From positions 6,882,001 through 6,946,000 of the forward strand of contig NC_060025.1 in the NCBI RefSeq assembly GCF_021134715.1: a stretch of 64,000 bases of DNA, given 5' to 3'. The position numbers and the translations under genes were made by a program. Of this stretch, positions 26,836 through 39,238 are shown piece by piece; the stretch's first letter is position 1, and every line of letters starts with the position of its first letter. The notes below the pieces were generated by a model. The model worked only from the letters and a program-made list of their open reading frames with translations, made no database searches and was not told where the DNA came from. The stretch is from Daphnia pulex. Lineage: Eukaryota > Arthropoda > Branchiopoda > Diplostraca > Daphniidae.

Positions 26836-29613
26836 TTAATCATCTTCCCGATCGACATCTTTCTTTTTCTTTTTTTTCTTGGCAGACTCCTCCTAAATAG
26901 AAATATGTTCACATTACTAATGCATACCAAATTACTCGGCGAATAATATTTGCAGTATGTTTTCATTTAGGTAATTTTCGTCAGAAATATTCCGTTCACT
27001 ACTTTCATTAAATAATCACGACACCTTTGTTTAAAAAAAAAATTAATTGACAAGTTTAATTTACCTTGATTGTTGATGTGTCCACTGCAATTGAAAGGTC
27101 TTCATTTTCAGCTGTTTTATCTTTCTTCTTCTTTTTCTTCTCTTTGGTTTCAGGAACCGATTCTACGGTGGCATCAAGAATGCTTTCATTACCCTGCGGC
27201 TCCTGAAAATCATCCATAAATGATTAAGACATCATTATTTCACAAGAGTATAAACACTTACCCGGTCTTTGTCCTTTTTCTTCTTCTTCTTCTCCTTGGT
27301 TTCCGTCATGGATTCTGACAACGGATCAGCAACGGCGCTCGTTTCACTTAACTTTCTTTTTCGTGCCTCAGCATCTTCAGTTGGTTCAACCTTTTCTTTT
27401 TTAACGCTACAGAAAAATATAATATTATTGAAAAATTTGATACAAATACTGCGTTGAATTACATACTTTAGGTCTACATAAGATGTCAACCAATCTTTAG
27501 GTGTCTTGTCATTAGGTTTGCCAAACTTATCCAAGAGTCCCTGTTTCACCATACCCTTCTTGACGGAAGCCTAAAATTAAACAAATACATACATATACAT
27601 ACAAGTAACGCCAATGTAAACTATATCAATTTTTACTTTAGGTCCAAGTCCCCATTTCCTGGGATAAGTGTCACGCTCCATGACAACACGTTTAATTTTG
27701 GCAACAATACCATGGTCACATGAAGCCATGGTTGTTGTCGTCATCAAAGCAATGGCGAGAGCCACTGCTTCTCCTTTGGTTGTTACTATAACAATCTCTT
27801 CATTTAGTTCGATACCATTTTCGTACCGCAATACACCAGGCAACATGATTTTAGCTCCATAGCAAACGGCATTAACCTGTTATATATTTTTTTAACACAT
27901 TATTATAAAGAATATTATAGATAAATATTAACACACTTACAGCACTGTCTTTCATGATTATTCGCTTGTGAGACATCATCAATGCCTCTAATGGACGAAT
28001 AACCCGCCGCAGATATGTTTCGTCCTTATGATTATCATGTAACCACTGCGCATCGATTACATCGTGCATAGTCATTAACCCTTCTTTTTCACTTTGGATA
28101 CCTTATAAAAAATAAAATCTTCATCTTAAGAACACACACAAAAAGAAACTTCCTGGCTTACCAGAACGAACTCTTCTGAGTTCCGCCATCTGAGCTCCTA
28201 CGCCTAGCACCAAACCGAGATGGACACAGTGGGTACGAACGTAAGTTCCGGCTTCACAGCTAACCCAATAGATACCCATTTGTCTCTCGGCATCGTACTC
28301 GTAAAATTTACTCTCGTAAATGGTTCGCACACGAAGTTGTCGCTTAACAGCCGAGATCAGTGGTGGACGCTGAAACAAAGCTCCAGTCAACTTCTCAAGA
28401 GCTCGAGGAATCTTAATAAATAAAAAAAATATATACAAAATTAGTATTTATAAAGATCAAGTTTCTAACTTAAAAAATTAACAGAATTCAGTTAAATGCT
28501 TCATTATCTTTAATTATCTTCAGTCATTTCAGTCCACTACTTTCGATAAATTAATCATTAGCATCTTTAGCATAAGGCTTTCAACTAGAAGGGTCAAGAA
28601 ACTACCTGATTGTTATCTTCAACTGCAGAATGAAGCTTAAATATGGCAACATACTCTTTGCCAGCTCCCTGCTGAGATTTGACCAGCCTTGTAGCACGAT
28701 CAATGCAAACAATCAAACACCCTGTATAATATTCAATTAGTAAAGTCCATGGGATTTTCTGAGTGCTATCAACATACCTGTAACTTTAGGGTCCAATGTT
28801 CCTGAATGACCCGTCTTTTCACATCTTAGAATCCTCTTAATCCAGGCAACTACTTCGTGAGAGCTTGGGTTAGATGGCTTGTCAAGATTAATAAAACCGC
28901 CATGAATATAATCTTTAATTGGCCTCTTCAATGGTGAACAACCACTTGGAAGAGGTGTATAATGATTTGTCCTTGTGTTTAACTTGTCAAAATTCTGAAA
29001 AAAAAAGATGATTTAGAAAATGTTCACATTTCTTAATAAATAACAAGGGAAAAATTAATATCTATAAAGATCAAGTTTCAAACTAGAAAAATTTTAAGAA
29101 TTTAGTTTTAAATGCTTCATTATCTTTGAGTGTCTTCAGTCTTTTCAGTCCACTACTTTCGATAAATTAATCATTAGCATTCTTAGCATAATGCTTGTAT
29201 AGATAGATACTAAAATAAATTATTTTGAGAACATCTACATTTAATTTAATATTTAACAACATACCTTTAGTAACAGCGGCCATTGTGAACAGTCCAATTT
29301 TGCTACTGGTTTTTCTGATGGCTCCAACACAAAGTCTGAATCTCCTTGAATATCTCCCAAGGACTTTCTTGACTTCTTTCCACTTTGTTTCTCTCCTAGG
29401 ACTTCTGAAACACAGGAATGCTAACATTAACCGACACGTGTTACCAACATTAATCCGTAGATCACAGAATTAACCAAATTAATGTAAATTTCGAATCATA
29501 CTATTTGTGCAGCAAACTACAATGCATCTTTTCCATGTGAAAACACATAATCGATCCCTATAACTAGCTTGTAAAATTTATATTATGTGATGGCGCTTAC
29601 CAGATGAATGCAT
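26836..29613 (-). CDS. DKC1: Dyskerin pseudouridine synthase (H/ACA RNP)
   Basis: Eleven exons (29613-29601, 29404-29265, 28994-28778, 28721-28606, 28411-28162, 28101-27941, 27876-27637, 27570-27467, 27406-27262, 27202-27065, 26892-26836) join in frame to 526 residues (human 514). Dyskerin is the catalytic subunit of H/ACA ribonucleoproteins and isomerises uridine to pseudouridine in rRNA and snRNA; in vertebrates it also stabilises telomerase RNA. The TruB domain has [20 protein letters not shown] and [12 protein letters not shown], which carries the catalytic Asp. The PUA domain follows ([40 protein letters not shown]). The tail is Lys-rich with repeated [10 protein letters not shown] runs, as expected for nucleolar targeting. 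The first exon is only 13 bp. Two introns hold related copies of a possible snoRNA. Confidence 0.96.
28449..28580 (-). ncRNA. Candidate intronic snoRNA, copy 1 (unproven)
   Basis: This stretch in the dyskerin intron between exons 4 and 5 has a relative at 29063-29196 in the intron after exon 2. The 38 bases ending in ATTAATCATTAGCAT are identical, while the surrounding intron differs. In the transcript orientation there is a C-box-like AATGATTA, CTGA D-box-like motifs and short complementary ends (AATGCT/AGCATT). Dyskerin genes commonly host snoRNAs. A proper terminal D box is not evident, so the class is uncertain. Confidence 0.35.
29063..29196 (-). ncRNA. Candidate intronic snoRNA, copy 2 (unproven)
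   Basis: This intronic sequence mirrors 28449-28580 over its whole length with scattered differences, strongest around TTCAGTCCACTACTTTCGAT. Conservation between two introns of the same host gene suggests a small RNA duplicated within the gene, but a plain intron-segment duplication is equally possible from sequence alone. Confidence 0.35.
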
Positions 29614-30148
29614 CGTGCTTCACACGTGGTTCGAAGTCCTGTCTTTGATCTAATGTGTTGAAAAACCTCTGCTACAAAAAAAGAAACCAATGAGCGGAAG
29701 TGTTGAGCGTTGCCATTTGATTTTTGATTCTTATTTTTGGAAAAAAATTAATCACGAAGTCACTTTTTCTGCTATGACATGTATTTCCAATATTTTACTT
29801 GATTTTAAAATTCAATGGTTCAAATTATCTCTTTATTACCATTACATTAGAAGTTACAATAACTATAACATCTTTCTCCCGTGGGCCGTGGCGCTTTGGC
29901 TTTGGGAAGGGTACTCTAGTGTGTGGCGCCAAAACCTCTTGAAGGTCACCTGGTGGCAACTGGTGGCAATTTTTCGCTACTCTATAGTGTGGGTACTGTT
30001 TAGTGTTTTCACCATCTAAAATTTGTACAACATTTCTGGACATACTGCTTGTTTCTTTCTTTAGTCTTTCTACTACATGCTGCAAATTGGTGTATAAATT
30101 AAGTGAACAATTTGACTGTAACACTCCGATTTCGTAAACTATTTACAA
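29614..30148. promoter_or_regulatory. Shared head-to-head promoter region of dyskerin and 4EHP
   Basis: The start codons of dyskerin (minus) and 4EHP (plus) are 535 bp apart and point away from each other, so their promoters must lie within this region. No TATA box is obvious. ORFs here are chance frames. Confidence 0.6.
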
Positions 30149-31214
30149 ATGGCCCTTAATAACAATAAATTTGATGCGTAAGTTTTCAAATTTTATACAT
30201 GTTTTAATAGAATTTGCGTTTACTTTGTTGCTTTTCGACAGGTTGAACAACAGCGAAGACAGTGATGACGACGAAACTTCATTCAGTGAAGAAAGAAAGA
30301 AAAAGGATTTAATTTTGGTGAGATATTAACTGCATAATACACAAAAAATTATTGTAATATCTATTAACTCTATGTTAATGATGTGATAATTGCGATAGAC
30401 GAATTTATGTGCTCACTTACCCATTTTTTCCTACTAATTTAAAGGTTAATTTTTTTCAGCAACCCATTCAAGTTCCTCGAGAAGAACATCCACTCCAGTA
30501 CACATGAAAATGATATTACTTTTATTAGTACATGTTAATTATAGAAATACCATTTGTTTTTAGATACACATACTGTTTGTGGTTTAGTCGGAGAGCTCCT
30601 GGAAAACATGCAGCACCCCAAAGCTTTGATCAGAATCTAAGAATGGTTGGACGTTTTGCTTCTGTAGAACAGTTTTGGTCATACTATTGCCATCTGGTCA
30701 GGCCTTGTGAACTCTCTGGTCACAGTGACTTTCATTTATTTAAAGATGGAATCAAACCAATGTGGGAGGTTGTATTATTAAATAATAATAAGGGTGGTGA
30801 AGTGTTTATTAACCTACTTTTTTTTCCCAACAGGATGATGCCAATCGTTGTGGTGGTAAATGGATTGTGCGTCTTCGAAAAGGTTTAGCCTCACGTTGTT
30901 GGGAGAACTTAATATTAGCTATGTTAGGCGAACAATTTATGGTAGGCGACGAAATATGTGGAGCTGTCGTCTCAATTCGATTTGCTGTAAGAAAAATGTT
31001 TTTTGTGTTAAAAATCATATAATTTATATAAATATATATATTTTAGGAGGATATTATTTCGGTATGGAATCGAATTGCAAGTGATCAGGCTACTACCAAC
31101 CGAATTCGAGATACACTTCGTCGAGTCTTAAACCTTCCACCGAACACAATACTTGAATACAAAAACCACACGGATTCTCTAAAGTACGGAATGGTGGTCT
31201 CGCCATTCAAATGA
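30149..31214 (+). CDS. EIF4E2: eIF4E-homologous protein 4EHP (eIF4E2)
   Basis: Six exons (30149-30177, 30242-30317, 30460-30497, 30564-30768, 30834-30986, 31047-31214) join in frame to 222 residues, the usual size for class II eIF4E. 4EHP binds the mRNA cap but not eIF4G, so it represses translation with partners such as GIGYF. Cap-binding motifs are YTYCLWFSRR (class II Tyr/Phe-type instead of Trp at the first position), FASVEQFWSYYCHL, GIKPMWEDDANRCGGKW and GLASRCWENLILAMLGEQ, followed by EEDII-like EDIISVWNRIASDQATT. The intron after exon 3 needs a weak GTACAC donor to keep the frame. The gene shares an upstream region with dyskerin. Confidence 0.93.
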
Positions 31215-32362
31215 GAATTCATAATCTTTTTCTCTTTCTTTCCTCTACCTCTTCTCCCTTCAAATCTCCAGGGACAATTCCAGTTTTCGGAATACCGATG
31301 TCTTTGTCCGATAAAGACACAATATTTTACATCTCAAGCGGAATATAAATAAGTTGAAAGTTGACCTGGTCACGGTGTTCATTACCGATACTGTTATTTC
31401 TAGCTTTATAAAAGTTTGATTCAAATGTGTCTAACATTCTTCGTTGAATAATCTCTAAATACGAGTTTATTCAATACTTTTATGGAAGAACCAACTTAAG
31501 CGTCAAATGTTGTAATGATTACTTATTAGCTTTACACTGTAAAGCATGGGAGCTTGTGGTGAAACTATTTGTTGTTAATTGATTTTTCCTCAAAACCACA
31601 CATTTGACAGACGGTTGATTTATTAGCTTGAGATGCTACTAACACGGAGTAGTACATTCAGCCTAGAATTAAGAAATGCGCTAGATTTTTCAGGTGAGAA
31701 ACATGCGTAATGTATGTGGAATAGGGTGATGAACGGTTATATTAAATGAGAAAAGTGGAAATCAAAAATCAACATCCATTGTAGCTCACCGCTCGACGAA
31801 CGTCAAAATTTTGCTGGTGATACTTCGATTCGGAATTGTAAGTAGTGATTTACGATAAACAAGGTTTCACGGTGAAATAGATTGCGAAATATAATACTGA
31901 AATTAACAAAAGAGGAAAATGGAAAGCAACCTTACTTATTTAACATCAACAAATTGGCACACGTCGAGACACCGAAATACGAATCAAATGTAAACAAACA
32001 AAAGGACGATGGCGGACCATCGCAAAATAATAAACAAAATTTTAAACCACACAATAAATGAACTATAATTTTATATTATTGTGAATGTAAACATCGTTGC
32101 AGTTGTATCTGTATAGATTAGTAGAATAAAAATTTTGAGCTCTACCAAGGACCATATATGTGCGGCCGAGAGCTGCGGAGCCCGTTCAAGCTCCGGGAAA
32201 CAGCTTGTAAGCTAGATAGTGCGGATTGTATATCAGCTTCATTCCCTGTTGAATCCAGGTTACCATGAATTGATTCCCTATAAATACTGCATGACTGGAG
32301 TTGCCAAGAAGATGATATTTGTTGGTGTAAGATGGTCACCTAGAATAGATGCGCTTCATTTC
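31215..32362. other. 3' UTRs and spacer between 4EHP and NCKX
   Basis: The two genes converge here. No coding sequence was found. The left part should be the 4EHP 3' UTR and the right part the exchanger 3' UTR. No RNA gene was recognised. Confidence 0.5.
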
Positions 32363-34908
32363 TCAAAATTCGCTGTCACATTCCGGCGGGTTAAAGTAGC
32401 CAAAGATGTTCATCTCGTACACTAGAGTAAAATTTATGAATAGGTTAATACAAAATTCAGCGTTAGTTAGAATAAAACCTAATTTAAACGTACTAGAAGC
32501 GATGATCATGAAGAACAAATACCACCCCAGAAGAGCAACTCCGTATTTGCGATCCAGCTTCCAGCCATTCAGATGAGTGGCGCCCAACAAGAAAACAATG
32601 GTTGACAGCAATGATAGGGTTGAATATGTTAATCCTGCATTTTTAACAGAATAATACTTCATGGTTCCGTAAACGTGAGCAATGGTGAAAGTGTCGGTGG
32701 TACAGTACCTTTGCTGATGACTCGAACTACACTTCCCGGATCAACGACGGCCGTTTGAAGAAACCAAGGTAGCCCCAGACAAATGAGAATATCGAATACA
32801 TTGCTGCCGATGGCGTTGGATGTAGCCATGTCACCGTAACCTAAAGAGAACGAATGATTACTATTTGTATCAAATTTTCCTTTTATTCAGTCATTTTCAC
32901 CTTCTCTGGCAACAGCCAAACTGGTTAGAATGTCGGGAATACTGACACCAGCAGCCACAAACGTCAATCCCATCACAGTATCCGGAATTCCCATAGTGAA
33001 ACCTGATCACAAATTTAGTAAAATAATGTACCGTCTAATAAATACAAACATATTCGAATGAGTAAATATTACTAACCAATAATAGTGATCATCCAGACCA
33101 TGACGTAGGAAAAGATGGAAATCCAGAGCATGCTGATGAAAAAAGAAACAAGGAACCAACTGCCCCATTTCTCTAAACGGCAGTTGGGCATCGTGTAGTA
33201 AGCAGCAGCACGCAACGGCAGGCAGATGGCCCACGTGATCCGGTCTAGAAATTCTACTGGTGGTACCCACGGCGAAAATCGCTCTGCCTCCTCCTCTTTA
33301 ATCTTGCTGATCGAAGGGCCGGAAGTGCCTCCAGCGTCACAGGGACCAACATTTCCGTCAATCGAAGATTTCACAGAATCTATTGAAGTATTTCCAAAGA
33401 AAAATGTTAAAATCGGAACAAAGTTTCCTGGATGTGTGAGGCATTACCAGGGGATCTTTCGTCGGTGTAGAGTTTCCCAGCGGGGCCACTAATGCCACCT
33501 GCCTCCGAGTCAAGATTCTTGTAGGGCATCAGCGACGCGTTTTCCCCACCGGGAAGTCTACGGGCGTAGTCGGGAATAGGAATAGGCAAAGTGTTTGCCC
33601 ATCGCTCCAGTTGAGAGTTGTAGACCATCATTACACAATAGGCCACGTAGAGCATCAGGAAAATGGTCGACTCGTACCTTTGGATAGTCCAAAACGATTA
33701 CGTTACCATTAAAACAAAATCGAATAGATTTTTTGACTGCCAAGGTTTAATGGCGCACGTTAATGGTAAATGGTAACAAAACATTCTTGATAAGACAATA
33801 AAGCTCCAAAATCGATATTTGGAATGTCGAATATTTCCATTACCATGTGACAACTTCATTGTAGATGGTGAAGAGAAGAGCAAATATGGCCACGAAATAA
33901 GCGATGCAGTCACGAACAAGCGGCCACCAATTCAGATAGATGACACCTCCGGAAAAGAGGGCGCACACGCTGATAACAAACATGATATTGAAGACGGCAG
34001 AGCCAATCACGCCACTGATACCTATGTCATCCTGTAACAAAATACATATATCAGTTACATTTATTTGACTCTGATGAAAGAACCCGAGAAATTCATTCGA
34101 CATTACCTTGGCTATGAATACACCAATCACTGCAGTTGCAAGTTCTGGAGCGGATGAACCAGCTGCCATAAAAGTAGCTCCCGCCACATCTTGAGACATG
34201 TGCAGGGCTGCCGGAAATCGGTTTCATTAGCTGATTATTGTCGGAAATAAGAAAAACAAATTTACAACATACATTCCACCATCCTTTCGAGTGCAGGAAC
34301 GAAGTAGTCATCGCAGACGATGGATAGACCCAGGAACATGTAAGCGGAAACGAGCAAGTGGACCACGAGACCACCCTTGGCTCGGACATATTGCGGGATG
34401 CCTGGCCGTGGAAATTCTTCAATAGCCGGAGGAGTGCAGTTGATTCCGGCGAACGGATCTAAAATTGGCGTTGCAGTCGACGTTCGTTTTTCTTCGTTTG
34501 CCAACAAATGGCGTCTCCAAAGCCCAACTAAATTCAATTAATCAAACATTTAAGTAGAGTAATGTAATTTTGAAATAATCCAAACAGAATTAAAGAGAAA
34601 CTATTGGAAGTAAAGTAAAGCTACTCACCGCTTTCGATTGGGTCATCATTATCGACAAAAGTCGTGGGATTGAAGCCAGAACGAGGTAGATGTGATGTCA
34701 CCAGGATCAGCGCAAGAACACTAAGTCCAACCAGATAAGCCCACATGCATCTCCGGCGGTTGGCACGCTTGCATCTCGCAAAAACTGGTCCGACACTCCT
34801 CGCCGCTGTCTGGGTTGAGACAAAATGAAGAATCAATACAATGTTATTAAATACTATTGCTGCAGCCGTTTTCAGATACAAGAACAGGTGAAGAAAATCA
34901 ATTTCCAA
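32363..34908 (-). CDS. Potassium-dependent sodium/calcium exchanger (NCKX, SLC24 family)
   Basis: Ten exons (34908-34629, 34527-34273, 34207-34107, 34031-33844, 33677-33448, 33379-33077, 33002-32901, 32840-32709, 32634-32494, 32421-32363) join in frame to 596 residues. NCKX proteins extrude Ca2+ and K+ in exchange for Na+ across the plasma membrane. An N-terminal hydrophobic segment ([15 protein letters not shown]) may be the signal anchor. The alpha-1 repeat has [20 protein letters not shown] and [15 protein letters not shown]. The alpha-2 repeat has [20 protein letters not shown] and [21 protein letters not shown] hydrophilic cytosolic loop (exons 5-6) separates them. It resembles Drosophila Nckx30C. 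The true start could lie in another upstream exon, as exon 1 contains an acceptor-like CAACCCAG near 34810. Confidence 0.9.
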
Positions 34909-37900
34909 CGCAAGAAAATGTTCGCTTTTGTCGGCCAGTTAGTCGGATCGATTAAGATGGTGGCTCGTGATATCGACGTCTATCTAGATCCTTAGATCGC
35001 GCAGCACACGATAGGGACCTAATTTATTGTCTTTTATACACCAACATTCTTTTGCACTTCTTTCCTCGAACTCATTTTCATCAAAAGTAAGAAAGCCAGA
35101 CATCTTTACTAAGATGCCCAACTATAAGACACTGTCTGTTCCATCCAGCTGTCAGATTGCCAAATGTTAGGAAGTTACACATGAAATCAGTGTCTCCTTT
35201 CTTCCTGTTCACCAGACAAAGGAGACCAACTGGAAAGATAATTGGGTTCGTTAAGGAATTATTATTATTAAAAAGAAACACATCTCTACGTTTGCCGAAT
35301 GGCTTTGGCGAAAAATATACAACACCCCAACGTCTAGCCTTTCAAAAACGAAATGAAACATAAAGCACTTGCGGTCGGCTCAAATCACTTAAAAGACAAT
35401 TTCTGGTCTGATTAAATAAGTTACGAACGCACAATTGTGAGTTATAGGAGTGATGTAATACGTGGAAGGCATGCTATATATATGACGACAGTACAGCAGA
35501 GCTATTAACGTTGAAAAATGCTCGGTAGTAATGCACTCGCATGACTAAATCTCATTACTTGCAACCCGTCAACATGTCTCACAACTAAAAAATTAAACGA
35601 TTTAGACAGACAGCAGCGAGGGATTCTACCAAAAACGATTTTATTACAGACAATTCCATTAAACGTAATCACCGTTACCAAATCGAATTTATTTTAAACG
35701 TTTTTTTTTTTTTTTTTTTTGGTTTCTGTAACTCACTTCCACAAAACCAAAGTGCATGCTGGCCGCCGAAAGATTTTCGCCTACGTCAGAAATGTCGATT
35801 ACTCGACAGAGCGATAGAAGATCAGAAAGGCGACAAGATGGCTGAATTTGACCGCCTTTATTCGCTGATTAATACAATTCCCTGCGATTCCTATAGACTC
35901 CCTCTACAGACATTTCTACAATTAAGAAAATCACGTAATAAAAAAACGTTCGACGCTTTTTCTTACAATGACAATAAAATTGCTAAAATATTCGAGCTGA
36001 AATTAATTAACGAGAATCTGAAGAGTGAGCATTTACCGGTTGTTGGAATGACATTTAGATATTTCGAAAGCGTCGGGCCGATTCGTGTTGGTAGCTGTCG
36101 GTAGAGAATCCAATGACGTGGCGAGAACGGTGCTAGTTGGAAACGGAACTCTATCAACTCGACATAGCTTATTACGCAATGGGCTTGAATTGAAGTTGGA
36201 GAGTGCAGATGTCACTTGAAATTTGAAATTTTCCAGAGAAATGGAATATATAAGCACACAGGCAAAAGATGGCAACTACCGTGGAATTCAAACACCCGAT
36301 ACACGTTGCCCAGTCGAGAAGACTAGACTTATTTCAGCCATAAAAGAAAGCCAACTCTTCCTCCTCCTCGAGGGTTAGAATAGGAGAAACGAATGTAAGG
36401 AGGGTGAGTGGATAGACTATAGGGGCGGGGGGATTTTCTTTTGCTTCTGCGCACAACTTGGCGCATTTCATGTATGCACGGACGTTGCCGACTGCATGCA
36501 AAGACTCTTGGCTTGGTATTTTATCGATCATTCGGCTGACTCTTCGCATGCCTTACGCATCTTGAAAAAAGAAAAAAAAAACACATACAGAATTTGCATA
36601 CTTTAGAGCTTTGTGGCACCATTATCAATATCAATAAAGCCAGCTAACGCTTCTTGGCTTTTCAATGAATAATATTTTCACCCGATTTAACGCCACCTTT
36701 TGATTAAAAATTCAATAAACTGCAAATGTAATGCTACAATTCGGAGGTGCGCAAGCTTTGATTTTTTTAGACAAATTCAGAGTCAGCAAGCAGTGTAGCT
36801 TTCATTTAAAAAATTCACTTGCTTAAACTCGTTTTCGGTGATAAACCTATTTCTGTCTCTATCATCAAAGAAAGCATTATAATTGATGTCTTTTGGTCTA
36901 GGCACAAATATTATATTTAAAGATTCCTTAAATTATTTATAGATCTTTTATCAGCGTTAACCTATTATTCGAGTCATGTATTGCTCTTATCACAGGACAC
37001 TCGATCGATAGAGTGGTTTCCTTGTTGTCTGCCCACTACGCTAGACTCTCACTCAGGCTAGAGATATAGATGGAACGATTCCGTCGTTCTCGGAATTTTG
37101 CTGTGTACATATTGCTGTCAACTACACATCTATAGTTTACTTAATTATCATGAACCGTTATTATTATTAGACATGGAAACGTTCAGTCTCTCACTGACAT
37201 TTAAGCATTTTTTCATGAATGGAATTAACGCAATGCGGTCGAAAAATAGATATAGAAACTACAGTTCGATCCTTCAAGAACTCAAAATGCCTTTTCTAGA
37301 GAAATGCGTCAGACCATTTTCTTTTCTTTTTTTATTACTAACCAATTTCCGTTAGTGCCAGTACATCAAGGGCATTATCGTTAACTTTTGACGTCGGAAA
37401 AGTGTCCTCTACACGTCTATGCTTTAAGGTCATTAGAACAATCTAGAAATTCAAATAAATGGTGGATTGCTATGCGGCTATCAATTCCTATTATTACAGA
37501 GATAAAAACAACGTCGATTGCTCGTTTCCTTTCGCTGCGAGTTCCAATAAGTAATCTGGTTCAATGTTTGCTGCCAGAAAGAAAAAAACAACAATCGGAA
37601 GAGTCAAAACAAATAATCTTCCGACTTTTGGAGGGTAAACATGTAAATATTTAAAAAACGAACAGAACTAAATTTCGTTACGGGTATGCCAAACGACGAA
37701 TACCTGGCTTGTTAAAGCATAGGGTCCTCAATCACGCTTCCTGCCCGATCGATAATATAAGGAAGAGCTTCCATCATACCAAGAAAATACGCACGCACTG
37801 CTGTAGATAATTTATGTTATTTGATCACAGGAACAAGAATATGCGCCGCCTAAAGCCAAAGTGTGTCTACATTTTCCACAGCAATCGCAACATTTTTATT

Positions 37901-38646
37901 TGATGTGCCGAAGAAAAGACGAGCCCATACAAATGCCGTCGCCACACTATCTCTGGTTTCAAGTCCCATGTTTATTTTACCTTTGTTCATAGAGTTCTTC
38001 TGCGTCACGCGTCCTTGGATCAATATAATTTTCCACATTAGCCGACGAGCTTCATTTTTGGCAATCCACAGAAACAATCAAAATGAACATGATATGGAGC
38101 GTGATTGTCGAATATCGACCGGATTTCACATTCGTGCACTACAAAAGCGCTAGTTGTTTCGAAGAACACATTTTTTTAAAATGAAATCTTTTTAACTGAA
38201 ATGAATTTTACCAAAGCCTTTTTTTTCTTGTTGCTGTACACTCGCTAAATTGGATATGGGGATTGCGTAATGTAACTTCATACTGCAGCGGTATTGTTTT
38301 TCGGGATTAGTGTTACATTTGGGCTTCTTTCTGATCCTTATACATACTTGGGAAAATAACTTTCAAGTACCTCCGCAAACGTCCATGTTGCTGAGCTATT
38401 TTCCGGAGATTATCTGCAGGCGCCCTATTTGAACGTTGGTGACTCGACCTGGTGGCAATGTTGGCGTTAAATTGCGAATTTGCATGAATATCTGCTGTGC
38501 GTGTAAAGTAAACAAAATTTTTATTTAAGAAAGAGATACTTATCCGACGAGGATAACGTGTTGTTTATGCAATTACATGTGGAATATATTCAAATATATT
38601 CAAATAAATTCATTTTTAGACCTTTAATACTGGTCTTTTTTTTCAT
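34909..38646. other. Long region without a recognised gene
   Basis: This 3.7-kb stretch holds the exchanger's upstream region, a T20 run at 35701-35720, and scattered short ORFs. One at 35838-36104 starts in a good context (AAGATGGCT) and reads MAEFDRLYSLINTIPCDSYR, but has no family I recognise. Minus-strand frames at 37680-38077 (for example SVATAFVWARLFFGTSNKNV) look weakly protein-like and are interrupted by stops, which would suit a gene relic. The MED12 3' UTR is at the right end. Confidence 0.4.
35701..35720. repeat. Poly-T run
   Basis: Twenty consecutive T residues. On the minus strand this could be the poly-A end of a retroposed sequence, but nothing recognisable lies beside it. Confidence 0.8.
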
Positions 38647-39206
38647 TTAAAAGGGCTGATGGTAATGCTGATTATGTTGTTGCTGCTGCCCCATGTTGTG
38701 CTGCATTTGTTGTTGCTGTTGTATAGCCACCATTTGTTGGTGTTGTAACCGAACAGCTTGCTGCTGATTAGGCATAGCTCCTCTAACGAATTGGTTTGGC
38801 TGTGCCGCGTTCATTTGCATCCCGGCGCTCTGCATAAACGGCGGGCGCATGGGAGTAGCGTTCATTCCACGCCCCTGGGGCTGTTGATGTTGCTGTTGCA
38901 TGAGGATCATATTCCCTTGTGGCTGCGTTTGTTGCATGGGGAAATTTCCAGCTGCTGAAAGATACAATATTTCATAAAAACGAACCGAGAACACATTAAA
39001 TATAAACGGAACCTTGAGGAAAATGCTGCCCCATCATTCCTTGCTGCTGTGGCTGTTGTTGTGCGGGTTGTGATTGGGCCTGCTGTTGTTGGGGATTGAC
39101 GAGTTGTTGCATACCAGGTGTTCCGCTTTGGAACATGCCGAAATTCTGATTCATGGGTGTGTGTATGTTTGAAAATCCACCAGGAGCCATTTGCACTTGT
39201 TGTTGT

Positions 39207-39238
<32 letters not shown>

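Noticed and set aside
35838-36104. 88-codon ORF with good ATG context
   Set aside because: No family, splice or neighbour evidence; kept only as a note in the gap description.
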